From the NCBI GenBank assembly GCA_900769645.1, contig CAAGHI010000030.1, forward strand, positions 1-64,000: a stretch of 64,000 nucleotides of DNA. Direction: 5' to 3'. The position numbers and the translations under genes are program-made. How positions within the stretch are numbered: the first letter of the stretch is position 1; each line of letters starts with the position of its first letter. The DNA is from Candidatus Gastranaerophilales bacterium (GTDB lineage: Bacteria > Cyanobacteriota > Vampirovibrionia > Gastranaerophilales > Gastranaerophilaceae). Positions 33,232 to 42,300 of this stretch are shown piece by piece. A model generated the notes under the pieces. The model made no database searches, was not told the origin of the DNA, and saw only the letters and a program-made list of their open reading frames with translations.

Positions 33232-33273
33232 AAAAATATAAGTAGTAATAAAAAATAAAAAGGAAAAAGAAAA

Positions 33274-33561
33274 ATGGCAGTACCTAAGAAAAGAACAGGA
33301 CATTCAGCACAAGGCAGCAGAAGAAGTAACTGGAAAGCAACAAAACCAGCTACAACAAAATGCCCTAATTGTGGTGAAACAGTATTGACTCACACAGTAT
33401 GCACAGCTTGCGGAACTTACAAAGGAAAACCTGTAAGCTTGAAAGATAGAGTTGAAGAAGTTGCAGAAGAAAAGAAACCTGCAAAAAAATCAACTAAAAA
33501 AGCTGAAAAAGTTGAAGAAGTAAAAGCAGAAGCTCCTGCTGAAGAAAAAACTGAAGAATAA
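33274..33561 (+). CDS. rpmF: Ribosomal protein bL32 with long acidic/basic tail
   Basis: The N-terminal half is typical bL32: AVPKKRTGHSAQGSRR and zinc-finger pairs CPNCGE and CTACGTY. At 95 residues it is about 35 longer than usual; the extension is low-complexity Lys/Glu/Ala (KPAKKSTKKAEKVEEVKAE). Placed between yceD and plsX as in many bacteria. SD AAAAAGGAAAA. Confidence 0.95.
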   Translation: MAVPKKRTGHSAQGSRRSNWKATKPATTKCPNCGETVLTHTVCTACGTYKGKPVSLKDRVEEVAEEKKPAKKSTKKAEKVEEVKAEAPAEEKTEE

Positions 33562-33570
33562 TAGATATAA

Positions 33571-33645
33571 CTAAGCATTAAGGCGCTGGGAAACTAAATT
33601 ATTGCGGTACCTAGTGCCTTAGAGCCTTAGTAACTTAGTATCTTT
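33571..33645. repeat. TTAGTGCC/CTTAGTAA-type 8-mer array
   Basis: CCTAGTGCCTTAGAGCCTTA and further CTTAGTAA/CTTAGTAT units between rpmF and plsX. It ends in a T run that could weakly attenuate transcription. Confidence 0.6.
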
Positions 33646-33665
33646 TTTTGATAGAGAGGGATAAG

Positions 33666-34724
33666 ATGACAAGAATAGCAATTGATGCAATGGGCGGTGA
33701 TCATGCTCCACACGAAATCGTGGCTGGTGCAGTTTGGGCAGCTAAGGAATATGGAGTTGCAATCGAGCTTGTTGGTAAACAAGACCGAATTGAACAGGAA
33801 CTCGATAAAATTACTCACGAAGGTTTTATGACCGATTACGGTAAAGGCGGTCCTGCAAAATGCCGTATCAAAATTGATACATCAAAATTAGACATCAAAA
33901 TTACCCATGCCTCAGAAGTTATTGAAATGGGCGAGGCTCCGGGGCAAGCTATTCGTAAAAAGAAAAAGTCATCTATCGTTCTAGCAGTTGATGCAGTTGC
34001 AAAGGGAAGTTCTGATGCAGTTGTAGCAGCTGGCTCAACAGGCGCTGCTATGGCGTCAAGTTTGTTTGGTTTGGGGAGAATTCCGGGGATTGACAGACCG
34101 GCTATCGCAGTTACTTTGCCGACAATTAAAAAACCTATCGTCGTAATCGATGGTGGCGCAAACAGTAATTGTTCACCTGAAATGCTTTACCAATTCGCAA
34201 TTATGGGTGCAACATTCTCTAAAAACGTTTTGGGTATTGAACACCCAAGAGTTGGCGTTTTGAACATTGGTGAAGAAGCCGGAAAAGGTAACGAACTTGC
34301 TCAGGCAACTTATAAGATTTTGGAAGAACACCAAGAAAAGATTAACTTTGTGGGTAACATCGAAGGTAAGGAAATTTTCTTGAGTGTGTGCGATGTTGTA
34401 GTATGTGACGGTTTCGTTGGTAACGTTGCATTGAAGGTTACAGAAGGTACATCTTCAATGTTGTTTAGAATGTTGAAACAAGAGTTCAAAGCTGATTTGG
34501 CAGGTAAGCTTATCGGACTTCTTGCAAAACCGTTTATGAAGAGAATTTATACAAAAATTAACTATGAAGAATTTGGTGGTGCCTTGCTTTTAGGTGTTAA
34601 AGGTATCACGGTAATTTCTCACGGCAGAAGTAAAGCTTATGCAATCAAAAATGCCGTAAGAGTTGCAAAACACGCTGTTGAAACAGGCGTGAACGAAAAA
34701 ATAGCTAAGTTTTATGAGGAATAA
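33666..34724 (+). CDS. plsX: Phosphate acyltransferase PlsX
   Basis: Makes acyl-phosphate from acyl-ACP for phospholipid synthesis. 352 residues from the ATG at 33666, which has a GAGAGGG ribosome site. Seen: IAIDAMGGDHAP at the N-terminus, SIVLAVDAVAKGSSDAVVAA, AGSTGA, VLNIGEEAGKGNE and VCDGFVGNVALK. fabH follows after six bases. Confidence 0.96.
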   Translation: MTRIAIDAMGGDHAPHEIVAGAVWAAKEYGVAIELVGKQDRIEQELDKITHEGFMTDYGKGGPAKCRIKIDTSKLDIKITHASEVIEMGEAPGQAIRKKKKSSIVLAVDAVAKGSSDAVVAAGSTGAAMASSLFGLGRIPGIDRPAIAVTLPTIKKPIVVIDGGANSNCSPEMLYQFAIMGATFSKNVLGIEHPRVGVLNIGEEAGKGNELAQATYKILEEHQEKINFVGNIEGKEIFLSVCDVVVCDGFVGNVALKVTEGTSSMLFRMLKQEFKADLAGKLIGLLAKPFMKRIYTKINYEEFGGALLLGVKGITVISHGRSKAYAIKNAVRVAKHAVETGVNEKIAKFYEE

Positions 34725-34730
34725 AAACAA

Positions 34731-35741
34731 ATGACAGATAAATTAATTCCGTTGAGAATTGCAGGTGTTGGTTATAGCTTGCCTGAAACAGTTATTACAA
34801 ACGATGATTTGACAAAATTGTACGAAACTTCTGACGAGTGGATTTACACTCGTACAGGGATTAAGGAGAGACGTGTTGTTTCAGGTGAACAAAATGCTAT
34901 CGACTTAGGTTTGGAAGCTGCTCAAAATGCGTTGGCTAAGGCTAAAATGAAGCCGGAAGAAATCGATTTGATTTTGGCTGCATCTTCTGCACCTCCTGAT
35001 TTGTACCCTGCAATCGCTTGTCATATTCAATCAAGATTAGGAATTACAAAACCAATTCCTGCATTTGATATTACTGCGGCATGCTCTGGTTTGATTTACG
35101 GTTTGAGCATTGCAAAAGCTTATATTGCATCAGGCATGTACAAAAACATCTTGATTGTTGCAACTGATAATAACTCAAGACTTGTTGACTGGACAGATAG
35201 AGGTACTTCAATTTTGTTCGGTGACGGTGCAGGTGCTATGGTTGTTACTCAGGCTGAGGACGGAATTGATGATGTGATTTCAATTGATATTGAAGCAGAT
35301 GGCAACTATGGAAACTTAATCGAACTTTCATTTGACGGGAAAAATTGTCCGTTGGTTGAACAATATGAAGAAAAACCAAAAGGTATCAGAATGAACGGTC
35401 GTGGAGTTTACACATTTGTTGCAAAAATCTTGCCTCATTATGTAGAAAACTTGGTTGAGAAATCCGGCATGAAGGCTGACGATATTGATTATCTAATCCC
35501 TCACCAAGCAAATATCAGAATTATTCAAGCTGTACAAGAAAGACTTGGATATCCTGATGAAAAAGTTGTTACAAATATCAAATATTATGGTAACACATCA
35601 GCTGCCTCTATTCCAATTGCTTTGGCAGAAAGCGTTGAAAAAGGAAAAGTTAAACTTGGAACTACTGCAATTCTTTGCGGATTTGGTGCCGGTATGACTT
35701 GGGGTGGCGCAATCGTTAGACTTCGTGAAGGAATCTGCTAA
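34731..35741 (+). CDS. fabH: 3-oxoacyl-ACP synthase III
   Basis: Initiating condensing enzyme of type II fatty-acid synthesis, 336 residues. The catalytic triad is visible: C118 in ITAACSGLIYG, His in PHQANIRII and Asn in YYGNTSAASIP. It starts six bases after plsX and is probably translated from the same mRNA. A repeat-rich spacer then separates it from fabD. Confidence 0.96.
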   Translation: MTDKLIPLRIAGVGYSLPETVITNDDLTKLYETSDEWIYTRTGIKERRVVSGEQNAIDLGLEAAQNALAKAKMKPEEIDLILAASSAPPDLYPAIACHIQSRLGITKPIPAFDITAACSGLIYGLSIAKAYIASGMYKNILIVATDNNSRLVDWTDRGTSILFGDGAGAMVVTQAEDGIDDVISIDIEADGNYGNLIELSFDGKNCPLVEQYEEKPKGIRMNGRGVYTFVAKILPHYVENLVEKSGMKADDIDYLIPHQANIRIIQAVQERLGYPDEKVVTNIKYYGNTSAASIPIALAESVEKGKVKLGTTAILCGFGAGMTWGGAIVRLREGIC

Positions 35742-35744
35742 AAG

Positions 35745-36205
35745 GCAACTAAGTTTTTAGATGCTAAGAGGCATAGATGCCAAGATGCAAAGTTGGTATC
35801 AGAAATAATTTTCGTAAATCGTGATGATGGAAGAAAATTAATTGTAGGTTGGGTTTACTAACCCAACTGCGAAACTAACCTAACAATGATTACGGGCGGA
35901 TTTGCTAATCCGACAGTGATAATTAAATAATGATTATGATGAAGTTGATTACGGAGTCGTTTCCTCGCCCCTACGGGAGAGCGGATTGTGAGCTGAGAGC
36001 GAAGAAGCACACGGCGGTGTGGAGCCGGCGGAGCATTCTGTAGACCTGTTAAACGCGAACAACCAAGTAAGGGTAGGGTGAGGGGTTAAACAACGAAAAA
36101 ACTAAATTAAATACAAAATTAGTCGTCATTATGGTGATAATAACTTAACCTAAACGGACTTAGTGCCTTAGTAACCTAGTATCTTAGTAACTTAAAATAA
36201 AACAT
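35745..36205. repeat. Intergenic repeats between fabH and fabD
   Basis: No gene in about 475 bases. Contents: GATGCTAA/GAGGCATA/GATGCCAA 8-mers ending in GTTGGTATCAG (35752-35798); GTTGGGTTTACTAACCCAAC hairpin (35851-35870); related GGCGGATTTGCTAATCCGAC hairpin (about 35888-35907); a GC-rich stretch with CCTCGCCCCTAC and GTAGGGTGAGGGG ends (35963-36085); TTAGTGCCTTAGTAACC array (36156-36196). Confidence 0.7.
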
Positions 36206-36218
36206 AAAGGACAAAATT

Positions 36219-37169
36219 ATGACAAAAAAAATTGCATTCTTATTCCCTGGACAAGGCTCACAAGCAGTTGGCATGGGAAAAGACTTATATGAAAATTTTG
36301 AAAGCTCAAAAAATGTTTTTGACACAGCAGACAAAGTGTTGGACAAAAGTGTTACTACTCTTTGCTTTGAAGGACCGGAAGATTCTTTGAAACAAACTGT
36401 AAATACTCAACCTTGTATTGTAACAATGTCAATTGCGGCGTTGGAAGCTTTGAAATCTCAATTGGATATCAAACCTGACTTTGTTGCAGGTCACTCTTTG
36501 GGTGAATATTGTGCAATGTACGAAGCTGGTGTTATGTCTATGGAAACTACTTTTAAAGCAATCCAAAAAAGAGCTGACTTGATGAGTGAGTCTGCTACAG
36601 GCGGAGCGATGTCTGCAATTTTGAATGCTCCAGAAGGTGCTTTGGAAGAAGCTTTGAAAGAGGCATCAAACGTTGGTTATGTTGATGTTGCGAACTACAA
36701 TTCACCTGCTCAGGTTGTAATCACAGGAGACAATGACGCAGTTGCAAAAGCCGGCGAAATCTTGTTGGCAAAAGGAGCAAGAAGAGTTGTGCCGCTTCCT
36801 GTTTCAGGCGCTTTCCATTCTAAGTTTATGGAAAATGCAAGCAAGGAATTTGTAGGATTTGTTTCTGATTTGGAATTGAATAACGCTGAAATTCCTGTTG
36901 TAACAAACGTTGACGCTAAAGCAACTGTTGAAAGTGCAGATTTTAGAGAAAAAATGCCAAAACAAATTTGCTCATCAGTACATTGGACTCAAACAATTCA
37001 ACAGATGGCAAATGACGGCGTTGAAATTTTCGTAGAAATCGGCCCTGGAAAAGTTCTTGCAGGTTTGAACAGAAAAATTGCACCGGAAGCTAAAATGTTT
37101 AACGTATTTGATAAAGCATCTTTGGAAAGCACAGTTGCAGCATTGAAAGAAGAATTGGCGCTTGTTTAG
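36219..37169 (+). CDS. fabD: Malonyl-CoA:ACP transacylase
   Basis: Loads malonyl groups onto ACP, 316 residues. FPGQGSQAVGMG at the N-terminus, the nucleophile S93 in GHSLGEYC, QKRADLM with the substrate Arg, and GAFHSKFM with the catalytic His. SD AAAGGACAAA. Ends at an intrinsic terminator. Confidence 0.96.
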   Translation: MTKKIAFLFPGQGSQAVGMGKDLYENFESSKNVFDTADKVLDKSVTTLCFEGPEDSLKQTVNTQPCIVTMSIAALEALKSQLDIKPDFVAGHSLGEYCAMYEAGVMSMETTFKAIQKRADLMSESATGGAMSAILNAPEGALEEALKEASNVGYVDVANYNSPAQVVITGDNDAVAKAGEILLAKGARRVVPLPVSGAFHSKFMENASKEFVGFVSDLELNNAEIPVVTNVDAKATVESADFREKMPKQICSSVHWTQTIQQMANDGVEIFVEIGPGKVLAGLNRKIAPEAKMFNVFDKASLESTVAALKEELALV

Positions 37170-37225
37170 TAAGTCGCTAAGCATGGTAGGTCAAGCATTG
37201 TCTGACATCATCAATTTAAAATAGC

Positions 37226-37260
37226 AATAAGGTGGAGCGCAAATCTCCACCTTATTTTTA
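37226..37260 (+). terminator. Rho-independent terminator after fabD
   Basis: AATAAGGTGGAG, loop CGCAAAT, CTCCACCTTATT, then TTTA. Perfect 12-bp stem. Confidence 0.9.
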
Positions 37261-37365
37261 TTGTCATATAATTGTTATTTTATTTTTGTTGCCTTCACAA
37301 AACTTAATCTCAATTAAAGATTTCCTTTTGTCATGCCGATAGGTATGTTATTAGGAGTGTATCTG

Positions 37366-37725
37366 ATGGCGATAAATGGAATTAGCAGTTTTTCATTGTC
37401 TGGTGGGGGAAGTGATCCCGAATTGATTGCAATTATGCGACAGTTGAGAAAGTATGGAATTATTCCAACCGGCATTAAGTCTACTGATAAAGCAACTTTA
37501 CGTAGAATTGAAATTCAAAAAGCTGAGCAGGAAACCACTGTAACAGGAAAGTTTATTACTGTTTCACGTAATGAAGAAAATAAAATCCAAGAAAATAAGA
37601 AAACTAAAAAGAAAGAAAATAATTTTAGCACTAAAAAGGACTTGGAAAAAACTGAAAAAGCCATGAAAACGATGGGTGAGCAGATTTATCTTGCGATAAA
37701 AATGAAACAGAAAAGAAAAGAGTAA
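37366..37725 (+). CDS. Small basic protein of unknown function
   Basis: 119 residues. The N-terminus (MAINGISSFSLSGGGSDPEL) is followed by a helix IAIMRQLRKYGIIPTGIKST and a very Lys/Glu-rich tail (about residues 65-119). The start at 37366 is backed by AGGAGTGTATCT, the same extended ribosome site as at 27530. The frame is open upstream to 37333. Similar Gly/Ser starts occur in small genes of this lineage; function unknown. Confidence 0.55.
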   Translation: MAINGISSFSLSGGGSDPELIAIMRQLRKYGIIPTGIKSTDKATLRRIEIQKAEQETTVTGKFITVSRNEENKIQENKKTKKKENNFSTKKDLEKTEKAMKTMGEQIYLAIKMKQKRKE

Positions 37726-37733
37726 GTTATGAT

Positions 37734-37763
37734 GTTGTTGGGCAGATATGCCCAACCTACAAT
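37734..37763. repeat. GTTGGGC-family hairpin
   Basis: GTTGGGCAGATATGCCCAAC followed by CTACAAT; the stem is the same as at 5724 but the loop differs. Confidence 0.8.
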
Positions 37764-37867
37764 CCTTATTTTTGCAAAAATAAAAAAGTCAATTAACAAA
37801 AGTATAGACAATCGATAAAAATAAATTTATAATGGGAATGTGACATATAATAAGAAAAGGAGATTTT

Positions 37868-39207
37868 ATGAAGAGATTTGAGAAGTCGTTGGAATTGTTA
37901 AAGCCTGAAAGCCAACTGATTGGCGGGTGGTGTGGTGCGCTCCTCGGGGGGGGGGCAATCGTCACGGGGCACGTGGTGTAGTACGAAGAGCTGATTTGGC
38001 AGCTAAGCAGCTAGGAAGCCAAGCAGCTAAGTACGGTTTATATGTAAAGTCTGCATCAGGAGTTATATTATGTAATAGTTGCGAAGTTCATGAGTCAATT
38101 GTAGGTTGGGCTTACCAGCCCAACAATGAAACTACTCCCCGTTCACTTAAAAAAGCTGCTTTTACATTAGCCGAAGTCCTAATCACCCTCGGTATCATCG
38201 GTGTTGTGGCTGCAATTACAATGCCTATACTTTTAAACAATGTTCAAGGACAAGTTAAAGCAAAACGAATTGAAAATATACGTCAAAAGCTTAGTAAAGT
38301 AACAGATAAAATGGCTGTACAAAGTGGACTTATGGGGTATGGTGATGCGACCGCATTTGTTCAAGAACTCCAAAAACACATGAAAATTACCAAAGTTTGT
38401 GATAACAACAATCTTGAGGGTTGTTGGCCGACAAAAGAAGTTGTTCTTAATGACGAAGGAAAAACTTGGGAAATCGCAAAAACAAAAACAGCCAAGACTC
38501 TAAAAATTTCAGATTCTGTTAAAGGCGACTGGTCTGACACGGTTGGAATTGTGACGGCTGATGGTACTGCAATGATTTTGAGCTATGACAAATCTTGTGA
38601 TTTTGACGTCGATAAAGATGGATTGAAATTTAATCAATCCGGTGCAATTTCAAGTTCTACAAATTGCATTTCGGGTGTTTATGACTGGAATGGCGGTTCA
38701 AAGCCGAATAAGCTTGGTCAAGATGTCTTGACACTAGGCATGGCAGGAGGTTTGGGGGCAGAATGCGCAATAGAAATAGGGGACAAATGTTTTACAGCAC
38801 CAGTTCAACCAAAAGCATTAACAAGGTCAGAATGTGAAGGGCAAAAAGGGAAACTTGGGATAAAAGAATGTGTTGTTGATAATGATTATTGGGCAGGTGC
38901 CGTAGCACAATGTGGGGGTGTTCAGAATATGCCAACAGCTGAAGATTTAGCAAAGCTTGCTTCTCTAGTATATAAAGGAAACCCAACAATTGGAGCAAAG
39001 AAAAGCGCAATGAATTTGACTTTAGATACTTCTGCCGCATCTTCTCTAGGGTTTGCAGGTACATCTTTTATTGTTTGGTCTGGTTAAGAAATTAATGGCA
39101 ACAATGCATATCAACGTAACTTTTTGCCAGGAGGTACTCTTGTTTTAGGCTCTACAGGGCTCAACCGTCATTTAGGAGGGAAAATGACATTTTGTCTAGG
39201 AGATTAA
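37868..39207 (+). pseudogene. Prepilin-like gene, out of frame at a G10 tract and cut by a late stop
   Basis: A strong AAAGGAG ribosome site and ATG at 37868 open a frame that reaches a G10 tract (37946-37955) and stops at 37981. One more G (or two fewer) would join it to the frame 37927-39087, which holds the prepilin motif AFTLAEVLITLGIIGVV (about 38158-38205) and a Cys-rich head domain. That frame ends at TAA 39085-39087 after FIVWSG, yet the next 39 codons (EINGNNAYQRN to FCLGD) look like the normal family C-terminus. Between the tract and the prepilin helix, two genome repeats are translated (37997-38040 and 38098-38130). It may be phase-variable, decayed, or misassembled. Confidence 0.7.
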
Positions 39208-39227
39208 TTATTTCTTCCTAAGCCTGT

Positions 39228-39480
39228 AGCCTGTAGGTTGGGCATACTTGCCCAACATCGCAGATATAATAGCTAGATTCTGAATAAGACGAAAATCTAC
39301 GCTGAACGCTAGATTTTTAGTCTTTTCAGAATGACGTGAATTGCAGCTATTTACGTAAACAACTAAACTGTAATTATCACTCCGGACTGCGATCCGGAGT
39401 CTATTTTAGTACAGGTTTTATTAATCCGATTACATGTCGGAATGGCAATTCCGACCTACTTTTAGCTGCTTAGCTGCTTT
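39228..39480. repeat. Repeat cluster before fabG
   Basis: In order: GTTGGGCATACTTGCCCAAC hairpin (39236-39255), full AGATTCTGAATAAGACG...CAGAATGACG element (39274-39336), CTCCGG...CCGGAG hairpin (39380-39400), GTCGGAATGGCAATTCCGAC hairpin (39437-39456, another stem variant of the GTTGGGC family), and TTAGCTGC units (39462-39479). Confidence 0.8.
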
Positions 39481-39592
39481 CATTCCTCTCTTCAAATTTG
39501 TTAATAAACTGTCAAACCTCTTATATTTATGGTATAATCCGTATGAGGGATAAAATTATTCGTTTTATTTTAATAAAATAAGGAGAAAATTA

Positions 39593-40324
39593 ATGACAGA
39601 AAGAAAAATTGCGTTGGTAACAGGTGGTTCTCGTGGTATCGGGTTAGCTTGTGCCTTGGAACTTGCAAAAGCAGGTTGTGACATTATTATTAACGATATT
39701 TGCGATGCTGAAAAAGCTCAACCGGCTTTAGACGAAATCAAGGCTTGTGGTGCAAATGCATACTTCTATCAATTTGATGTTTCAAACCCTGAAGCTGTTC
39801 AAGAAAACGTTGACAAGATGATTGCTGAACACGGCAAAATCGATGTATTGTTGAACAATGCAGGTATTACAAAAGATGGTTTGTTCATCAGAATGGATAT
39901 GGAACAATGGGAAAGAGTTATCAAAATTAACTTGACAAGTGCATATTGCGTTACTCACGCAGTTATCAAATATATGATGAAAGCTCGTCAAGGTTCTATC
40001 ATCAACATGTCAAGTGTTGTTGGACTTCACGGAAACCCTGGTCAAGCTAACTACTCAGCTTCAAAAGCTGGTTTAATCGGTTTGACAAAAACTCTTGCAA
40101 AAGAATTCGGTTCAAGAAACATCAGAGTAAACGCTGTATGCCCTGGATTTATCCAAACAGCTATGACTGCAAACTTGCCTAACATTGATGAATACTTGAA
40201 AGCTATTCCGATGAAACGTCTTGGAACTCCTGAAGATATCGCAAAAACAGTTAAATATTTAGCTCTTGATGCTGATTACGTTTCAGGTCAAGCAATCGAA
40301 GTTGCTGGGGCGTTGATTATTTAG
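39593..40324 (+). CDS. fabG: 3-oxoacyl-ACP reductase
   Basis: NADPH-dependent short-chain dehydrogenase of fatty-acid elongation, 243 residues. Cofactor motif TGGSRGIG (10-17), NNAG (88-91), catalytic Ser about 141, Y154 and K158 in NYSASKAG. SD AAGGAGAAAA. TATAAT-like box upstream near 39532. It ends next to a palindromic repeat, with acpP and fabF following. Confidence 0.96.
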   Translation: MTERKIALVTGGSRGIGLACALELAKAGCDIIINDICDAEKAQPALDEIKACGANAYFYQFDVSNPEAVQENVDKMIAEHGKIDVLLNNAGITKDGLFIRMDMEQWERVIKINLTSAYCVTHAVIKYMMKARQGSIINMSSVVGLHGNPGQANYSASKAGLIGLTKTLAKEFGSRNIRVNAVCPGFIQTAMTANLPNIDEYLKAIPMKRLGTPEDIAKTVKYLALDADYVSGQAIEVAGALII

Positions 40325-40331
40325 AATTTCA

Positions 40332-40445
40332 GTGAAAAGTGAGTAGTGAAACGTGAAAAGTCCATTTAGTTCGCTTCGCTCAAAAACATATTTGGTGTGG
40401 TAGCACTTGTAAAGGTCTTTTCACTTCTCACATTTCACTTTTCAC
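40332..40445. repeat. Palindromic element, GTGAAAA-type ends
   Basis: GTGAAAA, GTGAGTA, GTGAAAC, GTGAAAA units at the left and TTTTCAC-type units at the right; core TTAGTTCGCTTCGCTCAAAAA... with TGGTAGCA and TTGTAAAGG in place of TTGCGTAGCAACTGTAACG. Confidence 0.85.
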
Positions 40446-40576
40446 TTTATAAAAAAGTTAAGATTTTTAACAATATGGACACCAAATTGTAAATTTCTTG
40501 CAAAATAATCTTGCGTTAAGTATAATGTAAGAGAACAAATAGTATAGTAATACAATTAATTATGAGGAAATTAGAA

Positions 40577-40810
40577 ATGAGTACATTTGAAAAAGTAAAA
40601 AAAGTTGTAGTAGATCAATTGAGCGTTGATGAAGCATTGGTTACTCCAGAAGCAAGCTTTACAGCTGATTTGGGCGCTGATTCATTGGATACAGTTGAAT
40701 TGGTTATGGCTTTCGAAGAAGAATTCGGTTGCGAAATTCCTGATGAAGAAGCTGAAAAAATCCAAACAGTTCAAGACGCTGTTACTTACATTGATGCTCA
40801 CAGCAAATAG
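40577..40810 (+). CDS. acpP: Acyl carrier protein
   Basis: 77-residue acidic four-helix carrier. The phosphopantetheine site is S36 in [11 protein letters not shown]. The start at 40577 follows GAGGAAAT; an in-frame ATG at 40562 is too far from any ribosome site. Lies between fabG and fabF, the usual order. Confidence 0.96.
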   Translation: MSTFEKVKKVVVDQLSVDEALVTPEASFTADLGADSLDTVELVMAFEEEFGCEIPDEEAEKIQTVQDAVTYIDAHSK

Positions 40811-40957
40811 GCTGCAGCTTAGTCGAGAATTGGCATGGAGTTGCCTCTCTTAAACTCGCTGCTGAAACTCGATTTGTTCATAAAAGTTGCGAGGGTGAAA
40901 ATTTAATATTGAATTTTCTCCCTCGTATATTTAAAAGATAGTTAAAAAGGTAAAGAG

Positions 40958-42211
40958 ATGACAAAAAGAAGAGTAGTTATCACAGGACTTGGCGCAGTTA
41001 CACCGTTCGGTGTTGGTGTTGATAAATTCTGGAATAGTCTTGTTGAAGGAAAAAGCGGAATAAGTACTTCTGAGCTTATTGATATCAGTAAGCACGTTGT
41101 AAAGATTTCTGGTGAAGTTAAAAACTTCCACCCTGAAGAATATATTGATCCAAAAGAAGCTAAAAAAATGGATAGATACATTCAGTTCGCAGTTATTGCG
41201 GCTGATGAAGCTATCAAAGATGCTAAATTGGACGAAGTAAAAGATGTTGACCCTTATAAAATCGGCGTTATGGTTAGTTCAGCTGCCGGTGGTTTCAGAA
41301 CTTTTGAAGAAAACCACGTTAGAATTCTTGAAAAAGGTCCTAACAAATGTTCTCCGTTTACAATCCCTATGATGATTGTAAATATGGCATCAGGTCGTAT
41401 TTCAATGCGCCACGGTTTTAAGGGTATTAATAAAGTAGTTGTTTCTGCTTGTGCAACAGGTACTCACACTGTTGGTGATGCGTTCAGATCAATCCAATAT
41501 GGTGATGCTGATATTATGGTTGCAGGTGGTTGTGAAGCTACTATTTGTGATGTTGGTATTGGAGCTTTCTCTAGTGCTAGAACACTTTCAAAACGTAATG
41601 ATGAACCTACAAAAGCTTCTCGCCCTTGGGACGTTGAAAGAGATGGTTTCGTAATGTCTGAAGGTGCTGGTGTTCTTATTCTTGAAGAATACGAACATGC
41701 CAAAAAACGTGGTGCAAAAATCTATGCTGAAGTTGTTGGCTATGGGCAAACAGGTGATGCGTACGATGTTGTTGCTCCTGATCCTGAAGGACAAGGCGCA
41801 ATCCACGCTATGCAATTTGCGTTGGAAGATGCTGGTATGAAACCGACTGATGTTCAATACATCAACGCTCACGGTACAAGTACCGGTTTGGGTGATGTTG
41901 CTGAATCAAAAGCTATTGAATACGTTTTCGGTAGCAAAGATGACAACAAAGATTTGTTGGTAAGTTCAACAAAATCAATGCACGGTCACCTTTTGGGTGC
42001 AACTGGTGCTGTTGAATGTATCGCTTGCGTTAAGGCGATTAATGAACACCTTGTTCCTCCAACAATCAACCTTGATAATCAAGATGAACATGTTGCAAAC
42101 TTGGATTACGTTCCACATAAAGCTAGAAAAGCTGATATCCACGCAGCTTTGTCAAACTCATTTGGTTTTGGTGGACAAAACGCTTCTCTTATTGTTAAAG
42201 AAGTTAAATAG
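40958..42211 (+). CDS. fabF: 3-oxoacyl-ACP synthase II
   Basis: Elongating condensing enzyme, 417 residues. Active-site C165 in SACATGTH, catalytic His residues in NAHGTSTG and SMHGHLLGATG, and the C-terminal NSFGFGGQNASL. SD AAAAAGG. A clean terminator follows. Confidence 0.96.
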   Translation: MTKRRVVITGLGAVTPFGVGVDKFWNSLVEGKSGISTSELIDISKHVVKISGEVKNFHPEEYIDPKEAKKMDRYIQFAVIAADEAIKDAKLDEVKDVDPYKIGVMVSSAAGGFRTFEENHVRILEKGPNKCSPFTIPMMIVNMASGRISMRHGFKGINKVVVSACATGTHTVGDAFRSIQYGDADIMVAGGCEATICDVGIGAFSSARTLSKRNDEPTKASRPWDVERDGFVMSEGAGVLILEEYEHAKKRGAKIYAEVVGYGQTGDAYDVVAPDPEGQGAIHAMQFALEDAGMKPTDVQYINAHGTSTGLGDVAESKAIEYVFGSKDDNKDLLVSSTKSMHGHLLGATGAVECIACVKAINEHLVPPTINLDNQDEHVANLDYVPHKARKADIHAALSNSFGFGGQNASLIVKEVK

Positions 42212-42244
42212 TCTGACAAGTTTGAAGACAAATATAAATATATT

Positions 42245-42272
42245 AAAAAAGCTCCTTTTCGGGAGCTTTTTT
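42245..42272 (+). terminator. Rho-independent terminator after fabF
   Basis: AAAAAAGCTCC TTTTCG GGAGCTTTTTT; the A run makes it usable on both strands. Confidence 0.9.
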
Positions 42273-42300
42273 AGTGTAGAACTTTTATTATTAATTTGGT

